This document shows, piece by piece, positions 44,719 through 54,040 of a stretch of DNA of 64,000 nt. Both the position numbers and the translations under genes were made by a program. The stretch is from Tenacibaculum sp. 190524A05c (GTDB taxonomy: Bacteria > Bacteroidota > Bacteroidia > Flavobacteriales > Flavobacteriaceae). A model generated the notes under the pieces. It made no database searches, had not been told where the DNA came from, and worked only from the letters and a program-made list of their open reading frames with translations. Position 1 is the stretch's first letter, and the number at the start of each line of letters is the position of its first letter. The stretch covers positions 1,392,501-1,456,500 of the forward strand of contig NZ_OZ038523.1 in NCBI RefSeq assembly GCF_964036595.1, written 5' to 3'.

Positions 44719-47028
44719 TTACTTTTTAAATTCTATAAAAAAGGTTGTACCAACTCCTTCCTCACTTTCTAGCCATATCCTTCCATCGTACACATCAACA
44801 ATCTTCTTTACAATTGACAACCCAATACCTGTGGAATCTTTATGATCTCCTAAAGACTCAAACACTTTAAATATTTTATCGTGATATTCTTTTGCAATAC
44901 CAACTCCATTATCAGCTACAGAAAACACATGATACTTTTTCTTTTCTCTGTAGTTAATATTAACATACCCTTCTTCCTTATCTGAATAATTGATAGCGTT
45001 ACTAATTAAATTCTGAAATAACTGCTGAAGTCTTACTTTGTCAGCTCTAATTACTGGTAAATTTTCATCAATATTCACATTAATATGTTTAGGCACATAA
45101 AGTAATTTTTTGATATCACTCACTAACTCATAAACATTCACATTTTCTAAATCTGTAGATTTCTCTTTAATGCTAGAATAATTTAGAATATCATTAATTA
45201 AGGCCTCCATCTTCTGAACAACCTCTTGAATTAAGTTGATATTCTTTTCTCCATCAGAACCTAGTTTATCACCGTAATCTTCCTTTAGCCAACTTGTAAG
45301 AGCTGAAATACTTCGTAAAGGAGATTTTAAATCATGCGAAACTATATGCGCATACTCTTCAAGCTCTACATTTCTTCTCTCAAGAGTTTTGAGTAATTCT
45401 TCTTTTTGGGATTCTAATTTCTTGATATGAGTAATATCTAGTATAATACCAATAGAACCGATAATTTCACCACGTATTGTAAAATTAGGTGCTGCACTTA
45501 CTAGAAGTACCTTTTCTTCGTTTAAGTTATTTAAAAACTTAAATTCATAAGATCCAGTTTTACCTTCTCTTTTATCTTGGTTTCTTTGCTGAATTAGATT
45601 TTTTATTTTTTCTTTTTTGAATAATCGACGTAAATCTTTACCTAAAATTTCTTCTTCGTTAAAACCTGTCATTTTAACAAAGCTTTTATTAGCTGAAAGC
45701 ACTTTACTATCAGCACTCAACTCAACTAACCCTAACTTTAAATTAGCAATAATATTACTATATCTCTTCTTTTGAGTTTCTAGACTCTTTCTATAATTTC
45801 TCGAAAGAGTAACATCCCTGTAAGTCCATAAATGACCTTTATACTCTCGATCTTGAGAAATTGGAATATAATCACGCTCTAAAATCCTACCATCAATCAA
45901 TCTTAACTCATCTCCTAAAATAACCTTCTTATCTTTTATCAGTTTATTTATTCTAGTTTCAAGTTTTTCTGGTTCTTCAAAAAAGCCTTTTGATTCTTTT
46001 AGCAGTTTAACACAGTCTTGCCCTAATAGTTTTTCAGGCTGAGAAGGAATGCTAAAGATTTCGCAAAACTTTTTATTTACAATTGAAATTTCTCTTTTTT
46101 CATTCTCCAATAAAACAGCACTATCCAAATTCGATATTAAAGATGATAACCTGTTCTCCGATTCTATTAATTTCTCTTTATCTAATTTATTTTCAGTTAT
46201 ATCCTCAACTATTGCAACTTGAAACTTAACTTTACCATCTAGATCTTTCACAGAATTCACAATGGTTTTTGCCCAAAGCACTTCCCCATTTTTACGAATA
46301 TATCTTTTCTCTATACTAAAACTATCGATTTTACCTGACGATAGCCTATCTCGAAATACTCTAGACATATTACGATCATCTGGATGTGTAAATTTATCCA
46401 CTTTCACTTGCTTCATTTCCTCCAAAGTGTAACCCAGCATTTCACATAAAGCTTTGTTAACAAGTAAAAACTCATCATCCTTTTCTTTGGATAAAGAAAT
46501 TCCAATAGGTGAATTATCAAAAATAATATCAAGCTGTTTCTTTTGTTGCTCCAATAATTCTTGAACTGCTATTTCTTGAGTAACATCTCGAGCAATTCCT
46601 TGTGCCCCAATCATAGCTCCATCTTTATCAAAAACTAGACTACAATTTACCTCTAGCGTTTTAACAATCTCATCATTAGTGATTATTCTAGATCTATATT
46701 TAGAATAACGACCAGTTTTCATTAAATTTTGGAAAGCTTCTAAAGTGTATTTGTAATCTTTTGGATGAACTAGTTTCATTAAATTTAAAGGAGTGCCATT
46801 AATCTTATAGCCAAACATTTCTTCAGCTATTTCGTTCATTTTAATAACATTTCCTTGAAGATCAATCCATACGAACGCATCGTTCATATTTTCATAAACC
46901 CCTTTAAATTCAGATTCTTTTTGAAGTAGACTTTCTTTTAATTTTAAGTTCTCTTGCTCGGCTATTTGTCTAGCCTTTCGTTCTTCATCTAAAGCCTTCT
47001 TTAAACTTTTAATTTCATCCTCGCTCAT
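44719..47028 (-). CDS. Cytosolic PAS-domain sensor histidine kinase
   Basis: 769 residues with no membrane helix. N-terminal coiled coil (1-40), four PAS/PAC units (about 40-155, 165-285, 290-405, 415-530), each ending in a D(I/V)T-type PAC tail, then HisKA with the phospho-accepting His in HIVSHDLKSPLRSI (about 555) and HATPase_c (NLISNAINYSDKEEG, FSVADNGVGI, GIGLSIVKKIV). It lacks its own receiver domain, which agrees with the separate HPt and receivers around it. First gene of a three-gene operon. Confidence 0.93.
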   Translation of the reverse strand: MSEDEIKSLKKALDEERKARQIAEQENLKLKESLLQKESEFKGVYENMNDAFVWIDLQGNVIKMNEIAEEMFGYKINGTPLNLMKLVHPKDYKYTLEAFQNLMKTGRYSKYRSRIITNDEIVKTLEVNCSLVFDKDGAMIGAQGIARDVTQEIAVQELLEQQKKQLDIIFDNSPIGISLSKEKDDEFLLVNKALCEMLGYTLEEMKQVKVDKFTHPDDRNMSRVFRDRLSSGKIDSFSIEKRYIRKNGEVLWAKTIVNSVKDLDGKVKFQVAIVEDITENKLDKEKLIESENRLSSLISNLDSAVLLENEKREISIVNKKFCEIFSIPSQPEKLLGQDCVKLLKESKGFFEEPEKLETRINKLIKDKKVILGDELRLIDGRILERDYIPISQDREYKGHLWTYRDVTLSRNYRKSLETQKKRYSNIIANLKLGLVELSADSKVLSANKSFVKMTGFNEEEILGKDLRRLFKKEKIKNLIQQRNQDKREGKTGSYEFKFLNNLNEEKVLLVSAAPNFTIRGEIIGSIGIILDITHIKKLESQKEELLKTLERRNVELEEYAHIVSHDLKSPLRSISALTSWLKEDYGDKLGSDGEKNINLIQEVVQKMEALINDILNYSSIKEKSTDLENVNVYELVSDIKKLLYVPKHINVNIDENLPVIRADKVRLQQLFQNLISNAINYSDKEEGYVNINYREKKKYHVFSVADNGVGIAKEYHDKIFKVFESLGDHKDSTGIGLSIVKKIVDVYDGRIWLESEEGVGTTFFIEFKK

Positions 47029-47149
47029 AAAATTTGCTTTTAGAATTGTAGAAAATTCTATTGTTAAAACACTTATGCCTTAGAAATGAAAGAATTAACA
47101 AGTTTAAATACTGGCAATTAGCCACAAAGTTTGGTAGCGACTTAGATGT

Positions 47150-47563
47150 TTAAACCGTAATCAATTCATTAACGCTCCAGTAAGATAATAATTTTATCAA
47201 TTTATTTTTATAATCTTCATACTTTAATGGCTTGACTAAATAGCCAGCTATACCAATTTTATAGCATTCGAAGATATCTTTATAATTGTTTGATGTAGTT
47301 AAAACAACTGTAGGTATGTATTTTAACACATCGTCATTCTTTAAGATCTTTAAAAATTCAATACCATTAACTTTTGGCATGTTAAGATCTAAAAGAATAA
47401 TACTTGGAAGGTTTTCTTTCTTCATCAAGTAATTTAAGGCTTCTTCACCATTGTTAGCCTCAATTACATTGTGTTTCATTTCCATTTTGGATAAAATCCG
47501 ATTGAATTTCATTACTTCAATCTGATCATCTTCAATTAACAATATTGTTAATATGTTTTGCAT
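47150..47563 (-). CDS. Single-domain response regulator (CheY-like)
   Basis: 137 residues, receiver only: LLIEDDQIEVMKF, phospho-acceptor D in SIILLDLNMPKV, Thr in VVLTTSN and Lys in GYLVKPLKYEDY. This class (Rcp1-like) shuttles phosphate. ATG 47563 is used since the longer frame adds nine residues from an alternative start. It lies 121 bases upstream of the PAS kinase on the same strand and is a plausible intermediate between kinase and HPt. Confidence 0.88.
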   Translation of the reverse strand: MQNILTILLIEDDQIEVMKFNRILSKMEMKHNVIEANNGEEALNYLMKKENLPSIILLDLNMPKVNGIEFLKILKNDDVLKYIPTVVLTTSNNYKDIFECYKIGIAGYLVKPLKYEDYKNKLIKLLSYWSVNELITV

Positions 47564-47698
47564 TCTATTTTTTTTAATCCCTATTTGCAAGTTAGTCTTT
47601 ATAAACCAACCATTTTAAATCTTTGGCTTAACTTATGTTACGAAACGATAAAATACCAAAAAGTATAGACGAGTTGTTTTTATTAAAAGTTTAAGGGG

Positions 47699-47729
47699 AA
47701 TATTTGCACCGAAAATGCAAGCAAATATA
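47699..47729. promoter_or_regulatory. Inverted repeat containing a minus-strand -7 box
   Basis: TATTTGC (47701-47707) and GCAAATA (47721-47727) face each other over 13 bases. On the minus strand the right arm reads TATATTTG, a full -7 box, and on the plus strand the left arm is AATATTTG. May be a promoter/operator for the receiver gene. The rest of the 47591-47913 gap holds nothing recognisable. Confidence 0.35.
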
Positions 47730-47913
47730 AAAAAAACATGATACTTCGATAGTAACAATACTTCTCATAAATGAACATAATAATGAAACCTCCATAGTGA
47801 GTCTTTACTTTAACGAATTATGCTAAACATTAAGAATAAGTATAATACTACTTAGTCTTCTTTCATTTTAATAGATTAGTTATAAAATCATTATGGAAAA
47901 AAGTTAATTTATT

Positions 47914-48174
47914 ATGAAAAAAACAATCTTAAACTTAGGAACTAAATTATCGAAAGAAGTTCTAAAAGAAATTACTGGTGGTGTTATACAATCATCAGGA
48001 AGATGCGCTTATTACAATGGTGAAACTGGGAAAGTGAACTATAATATAAGTAGTTCACACGCTCAGAATAGTCTACATAATTCTAGTGACCATTGGTGTT
48101 GTGATTCTTGTAATTCTGCTTCTTGGTTTGATGCAGATGATGCGATGAATGATTTCTGGGAAGACTACAGATAA
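47914..48174 (+). CDS. Double-glycine leader precursor peptide (bacteriocin/RiPP-like)
   Basis: 86 residues. The leader MKKTILNLGTKLSKEVLKEI ending TGG (residues 21-23) is the Bacteroidota GG-type natural product precursor leader, normally cut by a C39 peptidase-containing ABC exporter. The 63-residue remainder is rich in S, N and H and has four Cys (C31 and C62, C63, C66 in HWCCDSC), with an acidic tail WFDADDAMNDFWEDYR. No modifying enzyme, peptidase or exporter is encoded nearby, so the maturation genes must be elsewhere. A tRNA cluster is convergent downstream. Confidence 0.75.
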   Translation: MKKTILNLGTKLSKEVLKEITGGVIQSSGRCAYYNGETGKVNYNISSSHAQNSLHNSSDHWCCDSCNSASWFDADDAMNDFWEDYR

Positions 48175-48195
48175 TATAGCTAAACCTTAAAAACA

Positions 48196-48223
48196 AAAAA
48201 GCCTTACTAAAACTAGTAAGGCT
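48196..48223 (-). terminator. Terminator of the tRNA-Ser/Pro/Arg cluster
   Basis: AGCCTTACTA/TAGTAAGGCT stem with loop AAAC, followed on the minus strand by TTTTTTG. Just after tRNA-Arg. Confidence 0.8.
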
Positions 48224-48228
48224 TATTG

Positions 48229-48302
48229 TGATCGCGACAGGATTCGAACCTGTGACCGTCTGCTTAGAAGGCAGATGCTCTATCCAGCTGAGCTACGCGA
48301 CC
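48229..48302 (-). tRNA. tRNA-Arg(TCT)
   Basis: 74 bases; acceptor GGTCGCG/CGCGATC with one G-T pair, anticodon loop CTTCTAA, T loop TTCGAAT. CCA not encoded. Confidence 0.96.
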
Positions 48303-48316
48303 AATAACTATTTTTG

Positions 48317-48391
48317 TCGGGGTGGCAGGATTCGAACCTGCGACCTCCTGCTCCCAAAGCAGGCGCGATGACCGGGCTACGCTACACCCCG
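48317..48391 (-). tRNA. tRNA-Pro(TGG)
   Basis: 75 bases; acceptor CGGGGTG/CACCCCG, anticodon stem CCTGC/GCAGG with loop TTTGGGA. Second gene of the tRNA cluster. Confidence 0.96.
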
Positions 48392-48415
48392 AAAATGGTT
48401 ATCTACAATTTTTTG

Positions 48416-48498
48416 CGGAGAGACCGGGATTCGAACCCGGGCATCGAAAAACGATGACAGCTTAGCAGGCTGCTGCATTACCACTCTGCCACCTCTCC
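48416..48498 (-). tRNA. tRNA-Ser(GCT)
   Basis: 83 bases with a class II variable arm (CATCG/CGATG hairpin); acceptor GGAGAGG/TCTCTCC, anticodon loop CTGCTAA. First gene of the cluster. Confidence 0.95.
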
Positions 48499-48529
48499 TT
48501 AACTCTTATTGAGTTAAAAATTGCGAGTG

Positions 48530-48560
48530 CAAATGTAACATTAGAAAAGGAATCTCACAA
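48530..48560 (-). promoter_or_regulatory. Promoter of the tRNA-Ser/Pro/Arg cluster
   Basis: Minus-strand TTG (48560-48558), 20 bases, TACATTTG (48537-48530). Confidence 0.7.
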
Positions 48561-48582
48561 GTATTTTTGATAAAAAAAATTG

Positions 48583-50643
48583 CTATTCTGGGTATTCAAT
48601 TCGTAAATGGTAGATATTCATTAACTTACCTTTTATAACTTTTTTTATTTTTTCTATCTCTCTAAACGTAATATTCGAATTTATGAACTGATTGTTCCCT
48701 TTTTGTCCTTCAACAATTTTATCTATTAATTCGTCGATTGATTGTGCAGATGGATTCTGTAAACTTTTAGAAGCTGCTTCAGCAGCATCACAAATCATTA
48801 AAATTGCTGTTTCTTTTGAAAACGGGATTGGACCTTGATATCTAAACTTCTTCTCCTCTACTTCCATATTAGGATTCTTATCTTTTTCTTTCTTATAGAA
48901 ATAATAGACCAAACTCGTTCCGTGATGTGTTCTAATAAAATCAATAATTCTATCTGGAATATTATTCTTCTTAGCAATTTCAATTCCGTCTATTACATGA
49001 TCCAAAATAATCTTAGCACTATCTCTAGGCGCAAGATCATTGTGAGGATTAACTCCTGTAATTTGATTTTCGGTAAAAAATTTAGGATTTTTCATTTTAC
49101 CAATATCATGATATAATGCACCTGTGCGAACCAACATTGAATTTGCTCCAATTTCATTAGCTGCTGCTTCCGCTAAGTTTGCTACTTGCATTGAATGCTG
49201 AAATGTTCCTGGAGCTTTTTCATTTAACTCTCTAAGTAGTTTAGAATTCGTGTTTGATAATTCCAATAGAGTTACATCCGAAACCAAACCAAATATTTTC
49301 TCATAGAAGTAAATAAAGAATACTGCCAAAAAGGATAACAATCCATTCACAGCAAACAAACCGAAATACTCCCATTTTATATTACTTATGTTTCCTTCTT
49401 TGATAATAGAGAAAGCAAAATATGTTACCATATAAATTAACGTAATCTGTGCAATGGAAATGAATAAACTAGCTCTTTTATATAGCTCCGTAACTGATAA
49501 AATTGTAACGATTCCTGCTATTATGTGTAAATAAATGAATTCAAAACTATTCGGAACAATAAATCCAAGTAACAAAACAGTTAAAACATGAGTAAACAAA
49601 CCTAATCTGGCATCAAAAAATGCTTTTAATACAATCGGCAAAATACTCAACGGAATTACATACAAGAAATCCGGATTATATTTCACCATTAAGGTTTGTG
49701 CAAATATCATTAGCAGAACGTTAGAAAATATAAAGGTGACTTTACTATTATCTAAATATATTTCTTTTCTGTATCGATCTAAAAACAGCAACAGCATTAA
49801 CAGTGCCAACGAAACCAATAACGTGTATCCTAAAACAAGCCAATTATAGTTAGATTTTGTCCATATCAATGATTTTGAAGCCTCTTTAAACGAGTTTAAT
49901 ACATTTAGGTTTTCTCCTTCAACAATATCACCTTTTTGTATGATTAAAGCATCTTTAGAAACCATTCCTTTAGTATAGGATATATCATTTAAAATTTCAT
50001 CCAACTCTTTCTGAGTAAACTTTGCATCAAAACTTACGTTTGGCTGAATTATTTCAGACAATACTTCGAAAATGTAATCTTTGCCATATGACTTTTCATA
50101 ATCAACAAATTTATCATTGATCTTTGTTAAAATATCCCTGGATTGCACTAACTTTTGATAAGAAATCTCTTCTATTACCTCTCCTTTCCTTAGAACAACA
50201 ATTGAATTTTTATTCAGTTTATTCTTAGAAACATCATCAATAAAACCATATCTATAAATATCGTTTATCAATTGATTTCCACTTTTTTTAAGCTTTCTAA
50301 TATCTTGTGAAGACAAGCTATCAGAAACCTTTAAACTCTCTAATTTTTGAGTGAATTCACTTTTTATTTCGTCAACTTTAGTATTGTCAAATAAAAAGTA
50401 TTGTTTTGATGAAGAAGTGATTTGTGTAATTTCATCAGACACCTCTTTTTCAGACTTTTCAATAGCAAAATCAAAAGGTGCATATAAATTATCGTACTGC
50501 CAAGGTTTACCCTGCGAGAAATCATATCTAAACTTCCCTCCTTTTGGAAAGAAATACACGATTGCAAACGCAGTACTCAAAAACAGTAAAACCTTGTAAA
50601 CTATAGAGTTATTTCGATACAAATAACTTATTAATTTCTTCAT
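48583..50643 (-). CDS. 7TM-HD domain phosphodiesterase (PgpH/YqfF-type)
   Basis: 686 residues: an N-terminal membrane helix, a large extracytoplasmic 7TMR-HDED domain (about 60-260), seven membrane helices (about 265-450) and a cytoplasmic HD domain with GALYHDIGKMKNP (metal His-Asp), APRDSAKIILDHV and FIRTHHGTS. Close relatives are c-di-AMP phosphodiesterases, so it probably controls that second messenger. Full length. Divergent from the thiolase gene. Confidence 0.9.
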   Translation of the reverse strand: MKKLISYLYRNNSIVYKVLLFLSTAFAIVYFFPKGGKFRYDFSQGKPWQYDNLYAPFDFAIEKSEKEVSDEITQITSSSKQYFLFDNTKVDEIKSEFTQKLESLKVSDSLSSQDIRKLKKSGNQLINDIYRYGFIDDVSKNKLNKNSIVVLRKGEVIEEISYQKLVQSRDILTKINDKFVDYEKSYGKDYIFEVLSEIIQPNVSFDAKFTQKELDEILNDISYTKGMVSKDALIIQKGDIVEGENLNVLNSFKEASKSLIWTKSNYNWLVLGYTLLVSLALLMLLLFLDRYRKEIYLDNSKVTFIFSNVLLMIFAQTLMVKYNPDFLYVIPLSILPIVLKAFFDARLGLFTHVLTVLLLGFIVPNSFEFIYLHIIAGIVTILSVTELYKRASLFISIAQITLIYMVTYFAFSIIKEGNISNIKWEYFGLFAVNGLLSFLAVFFIYFYEKIFGLVSDVTLLELSNTNSKLLRELNEKAPGTFQHSMQVANLAEAAANEIGANSMLVRTGALYHDIGKMKNPKFFTENQITGVNPHNDLAPRDSAKIILDHVIDGIEIAKKNNIPDRIIDFIRTHHGTSLVYYFYKKEKDKNPNMEVEEKKFRYQGPIPFSKETAILMICDAAEAASKSLQNPSAQSIDELIDKIVEGQKGNNQFINSNITFREIEKIKKVIKGKLMNIYHLRIEYPE

Positions 50644-50745
50644 TTCATCACTTTTATATCCGTAAATATAACCTTTTAGTATTATTTGAGTTCTTACTAT
50701 AAAATAGTTATTTTCGCATTACATTATTTAACAAATAAACATAAC

Positions 50746-51921
50746 ATGAAAGAAGTAGTAATTGCATCTGTAGCTAGAACTCCTATTGGGAGTTTCTTAG
50801 GAACATTATCAAGTACTCCTGCTCCAAAATTAGGTGCAGTGGCTATTAAAGGTGCTCTAGATAAAATCAACTTAAAACCAGAAATGGTTAATGAAGTATA
50901 CATGGGTAACGTTGTATCTGCTGGTTTAGGACAAGCTCCAGCTCGTCAAGCAGCAATTATGGCAGGAATTCCTGATACAGTTCCTTGTACTACTGTAAAT
51001 AAAGTATGTTCTTCTGGTATGAAATCAATTATGTTAGGTGCTCAGGCAATTGCTTTAGGAGATGCTGACATTGTGGTTACTGGAGGAATGGAAAACATGA
51101 GTATGATACCTCACTACCAACATGCAAGATCTTCTACTAAATTTGGTCCAGTTAAGATGGAAGATGGAATGCAAAGAGACGGATTAGTTGATGCTTACGA
51201 ACAAGTAGCAATGGGAGTTTGTGCTGATGAATGTGCTGTAGAGTATAATTTCTCAAGAGAAGACCAAGATGCATTTGCAATTGAATCTTATAATAGATCT
51301 GCAAAAGCTTGGAGTGAAGGTAAATTTGCTGATGAAGTTGTACCTGTAGAAATTCCACAAAGAAGAGGAGAACCAATTATTTTCTCTGAAGATGAAGAAT
51401 ATAAGAATGTAAAAATGGAAAAAATTCCAGCTTTACGTCCTGCATTTACAAAAGAAGGTACAGTTACAGCAGCTAATGCCTCTACTATTAATGATGGAGG
51501 TGCAGCATTAGTTTTAATGTCTGCTGAGAAAGCGGAAGAATTAGGTATCCAACCTTTAGCAAAAATTAAAGCATATGCCGATGCAGCCCACGAACCAAAA
51601 TGGTTTACTACTGCTCCTGCAAAAGCATTACCAAAGGCATTAGCAAAAGCAAATGTGGCAATTGAAGATGTAGATTATTTCGAATTAAACGAAGCTTTCT
51701 CTGTAGTTGGATTAGCCAATACTAAAATTTTAGGTATCTCTGGAGATAAAGTAAACGTTAACGGAGGAGCTGTTTCATTAGGACATCCATTAGGGGTTTC
51801 TGGTGCTCGTATAGTTATTGCTTTAACTTCTATTTTAAAGCAAAACGACGCTAAAATTGGAGCTGCTGGAATTTGTAACGGTGGTGGTGGTGCTAGCGCA
51901 ATGGTTATCGAAAGAGTTTAA
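50746..51921 (+). CDS. Acetyl-CoA C-acetyltransferase (thiolase)
   Basis: 391 residues of a degradative/biosynthetic thiolase. Active-site Cys in VNKVCSSGMKS (about residue 88), GHPLGVSGARI with the catalytic His, and the final CNGGGGASAMVIE with the second Cys. Joins two acetyl-CoA to acetoacetyl-CoA or the reverse. ATG 50746 is used because MKEVVIASVARTPIG is the normal thiolase start; the upstream extension is spurious. Confidence 0.93.
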   Translation: MKEVVIASVARTPIGSFLGTLSSTPAPKLGAVAIKGALDKINLKPEMVNEVYMGNVVSAGLGQAPARQAAIMAGIPDTVPCTTVNKVCSSGMKSIMLGAQAIALGDADIVVTGGMENMSMIPHYQHARSSTKFGPVKMEDGMQRDGLVDAYEQVAMGVCADECAVEYNFSREDQDAFAIESYNRSAKAWSEGKFADEVVPVEIPQRRGEPIIFSEDEEYKNVKMEKIPALRPAFTKEGTVTAANASTINDGGAALVLMSAEKAEELGIQPLAKIKAYADAAHEPKWFTTAPAKALPKALAKANVAIEDVDYFELNEAFSVVGLANTKILGISGDKVNVNGGAVSLGHPLGVSGARIVIALTSILKQNDAKIGAAGICNGGGGASAMVIERV

Positions 51922-51942
51922 TAAAAATTAAATCAATAGTAT

Positions 51943-52710
51943 TTGTTCGGAATTTGTAATTTAAGTATTGTTCCTTTACGTTTTGATGCAAGCGATGCTT
52001 CAGAAATGGTAAGTCAGGTAATCTTCGGAGAACATTTTGAAATCCTAGAAAAAACCAAAAAATGGAGTAAAATAAAACTCGCTTTTGATGGTTATGAAGG
52101 TTATATTGACAATAAACAATATCAAGAAATTTCTGATAGCTTATATAAGCAATTAGAAAATGAGGAAAAAATTTACTCTGGTGAATTAATTGACTTCATT
52201 ACAGATTCCGACAATAATTTAACTACCATTCCTATTGGTGCCAGATTACCTTTTTACGATAAAAATTCGTTTAAGATTCATGAAACAGAATTTAAATATG
52301 AGGGAAAAACTTCTGGTAAAAAGTTAAATAAAAATGCTATTGTAGAGACTGCTTATTTATTTTTGAATTCTCCATATTTGTGGGGAGGCAAAACTCCCTT
52401 TGGCATTGATTGTTCTGGTTTTACGCAAACCGTTTATAAACTATGCGGATATAATCTTTTAAGAGACGCTAAAGAGCAAGCAACTCAAGGAGAAGTCTTA
52501 AGTTTTATTGAAGAGTGTGAACCGGGTGATTTAGCCTTTTTTGATAATGAAGAAGGTGTTATTACGCACGTTGGTATCATTATGAATGATTATAATATTA
52601 TTCATGCACATGGTAAGGTACGTATTGATAAACTAGATCACAGCGGTATTTACAATATCGATACACAACAACATAGTCATCGCTTAAGAGTTATTAAAAA
52701 GATGATATAA
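51943..52710 (+). CDS. NlpC/P60 (C40) peptidoglycan hydrolase with SH3 domain
   Basis: 255 residues. The N-terminal half has SH3b-like repeats (SIVPLRFDASDASEMVSQ, EILEKTKKWSKIKL), the C-terminal half is NlpC/P60: catalytic Cys in GIDCSGFTQ, His in VITHVGIIM and the third residue in NIIHAHGK. It should cleave peptide stems of peptidoglycan; no clear signal peptide is seen. The start is a TTG (51943), as FGICNLSIVPLR is the expected N-terminus and no ATG precedes it. 21 bases after the thiolase stop. Confidence 0.88.
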   Translation: MFGICNLSIVPLRFDASDASEMVSQVIFGEHFEILEKTKKWSKIKLAFDGYEGYIDNKQYQEISDSLYKQLENEEKIYSGELIDFITDSDNNLTTIPIGARLPFYDKNSFKIHETEFKYEGKTSGKKLNKNAIVETAYLFLNSPYLWGGKTPFGIDCSGFTQTVYKLCGYNLLRDAKEQATQGEVLSFIEECEPGDLAFFDNEEGVITHVGIIMNDYNIIHAHGKVRIDKLDHSGIYNIDTQQHSHRLRVIKKMI

Positions 52711-52744
52711 AAAAAGAGAAGCTTTTTAGCTTCTCTTTTTTTTT
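52711..52744. terminator. Bidirectional terminator
   Basis: AGAGAAGCT/AGCTTCTCT with loop TTTT, A-run and T-run on both sides, between convergent genes. Confidence 0.88.
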
Positions 52745-52762
52745 ATTCTATTAAGATAAAGA

Positions 52763-54007
52763 TTATCTCATTGACTTATATAAATCTCTGAATTCTTTAG
52801 CCTTTGCTTCCATTTCTAAAACTTCGTAGATACTCATTAAAGACTTAACTGTATCAATACTTCTATTTAAACTATCCGCTTTCTCCAAATATGGTAAAGC
52901 TTCTTGATATACTCCTTTTTGTTTAAGAGCTAACTCATCATACTTCTTAAAGTTAGATAAGTTCTTATTCATTTCCTCTACAATTGCTTTTTCTTTATCC
53001 AAGATAACAACTGATAAGTTCATGTAAGCATCTGCATAATCAGGCTTTAACTCAATTGCCTTTTTGTAGTACTTAGCTGCATCTTCGGCTCTACCTTGAT
53101 TAAAGTTTACAACTCCTAAATTGTAGTATAAAGTTGGGTTGTTAGGATCTAAAGCAACTGCCTCATTCATTAACTCTCCAAACTTATCCATTTTACCTAA
53201 CTCGATATATAATTGAGCTTCGTTTAAGATTAAGTTTAAGTCATTCTTATTCGCTTTTCTAGCTTCAGAAATTGCAGCAATAGCTTCATCAGTCTTCCCT
53301 TGTTCTTTTAAAAGTAAAGCGAAGTTCTTCATAATTGAAGCTGTTTTTCCCTCAGTAGTTTTTTGACTAGGGTTAGAATATTTCCCAGATTTAACCATTA
53401 AATCTCTTTGAGTTTTACTTCCTAAGTTCTCCTCTTTACCAGTAGATTTATTTACAGCAAAATATTGAACTTCTTTACCAGTATAACCGATAGAAAGTAA
53501 CTCTTTATAATAGTTAATTGCTCCATCATAATCTTTCGCTTGAGTTGCACTTACTGCAGCATTATAAGCAAAAGCCGTATCTCTTGGACTTAACTTATAC
53601 GTTAAATAGAAATACTTAGAAGCTTCCCCAAAATTCTTTTCTTTATTATATAAGTTAATTGCTCTTTCTGAAACAGACTGAATTAACTTATCTAATTTCG
53701 GTCTAGCCTCAGCTGAGTAACGCTCCTTACCAATTTTCTTTTCGAAATCAAATAATTGATTGAAAGAATCAGCTGCTTTTTGATATTCTTTCTTACCTGC
53801 AAAAGCCTGTCCTTTTAAAAAGTAATATTTAGCTTTATACTTATCATCAGCGCTTTCAATTGAACCATCAAGTGAATTTACAATTGTTAAAGCTCCAGTA
53901 AAATCATTATTCTTTAGTGCTTTTTCAATAGATCTAAGCTCTTTCTTTTGGGCAAAAGCTCCCAATGTTAGTAAACCTAAAGAAATTGCTAAAACTTGTT
54001 TTCTCAT
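52763..54007 (-). CDS. Secreted TPR-repeat protein
   Basis: 414 residues: signal peptide (ISLGLLTLGAFAQ), then TPR units through most of the length, clearest at about 275-345 (NPTLYYNLGVVNFNQGRAEDAAKYYKKA split over two helices, ALAEKPDYADAYMNLS-like). A periplasmic scaffold of unknown partner. 33 bases after gyrA on the same strand, so co-transcribed or read through from it. Confidence 0.85.
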   Translation of the reverse strand: MRKQVLAISLGLLTLGAFAQKKELRSIEKALKNNDFTGALTIVNSLDGSIESADDKYKAKYYFLKGQAFAGKKEYQKAADSFNQLFDFEKKIGKERYSAEARPKLDKLIQSVSERAINLYNKEKNFGEASKYFYLTYKLSPRDTAFAYNAAVSATQAKDYDGAINYYKELLSIGYTGKEVQYFAVNKSTGKEENLGSKTQRDLMVKSGKYSNPSQKTTEGKTASIMKNFALLLKEQGKTDEAIAAISEARKANKNDLNLILNEAQLYIELGKMDKFGELMNEAVALDPNNPTLYYNLGVVNFNQGRAEDAAKYYKKAIELKPDYADAYMNLSVVILDKEKAIVEEMNKNLSNFKKYDELALKQKGVYQEALPYLEKADSLNRSIDTVKSLMSIYEVLEMEAKAKEFRDLYKSMR

Positions 54008-54040
54008 TTTAGTTATTATTAGTTATTTTATAATGTATTC

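Noticed and set aside
50686-50745. 20-residue N-terminal extension of the thiolase
   Set aside because: The usual thiolase start MKEVVIAS is at 50746; the extension lies in the promoter region.
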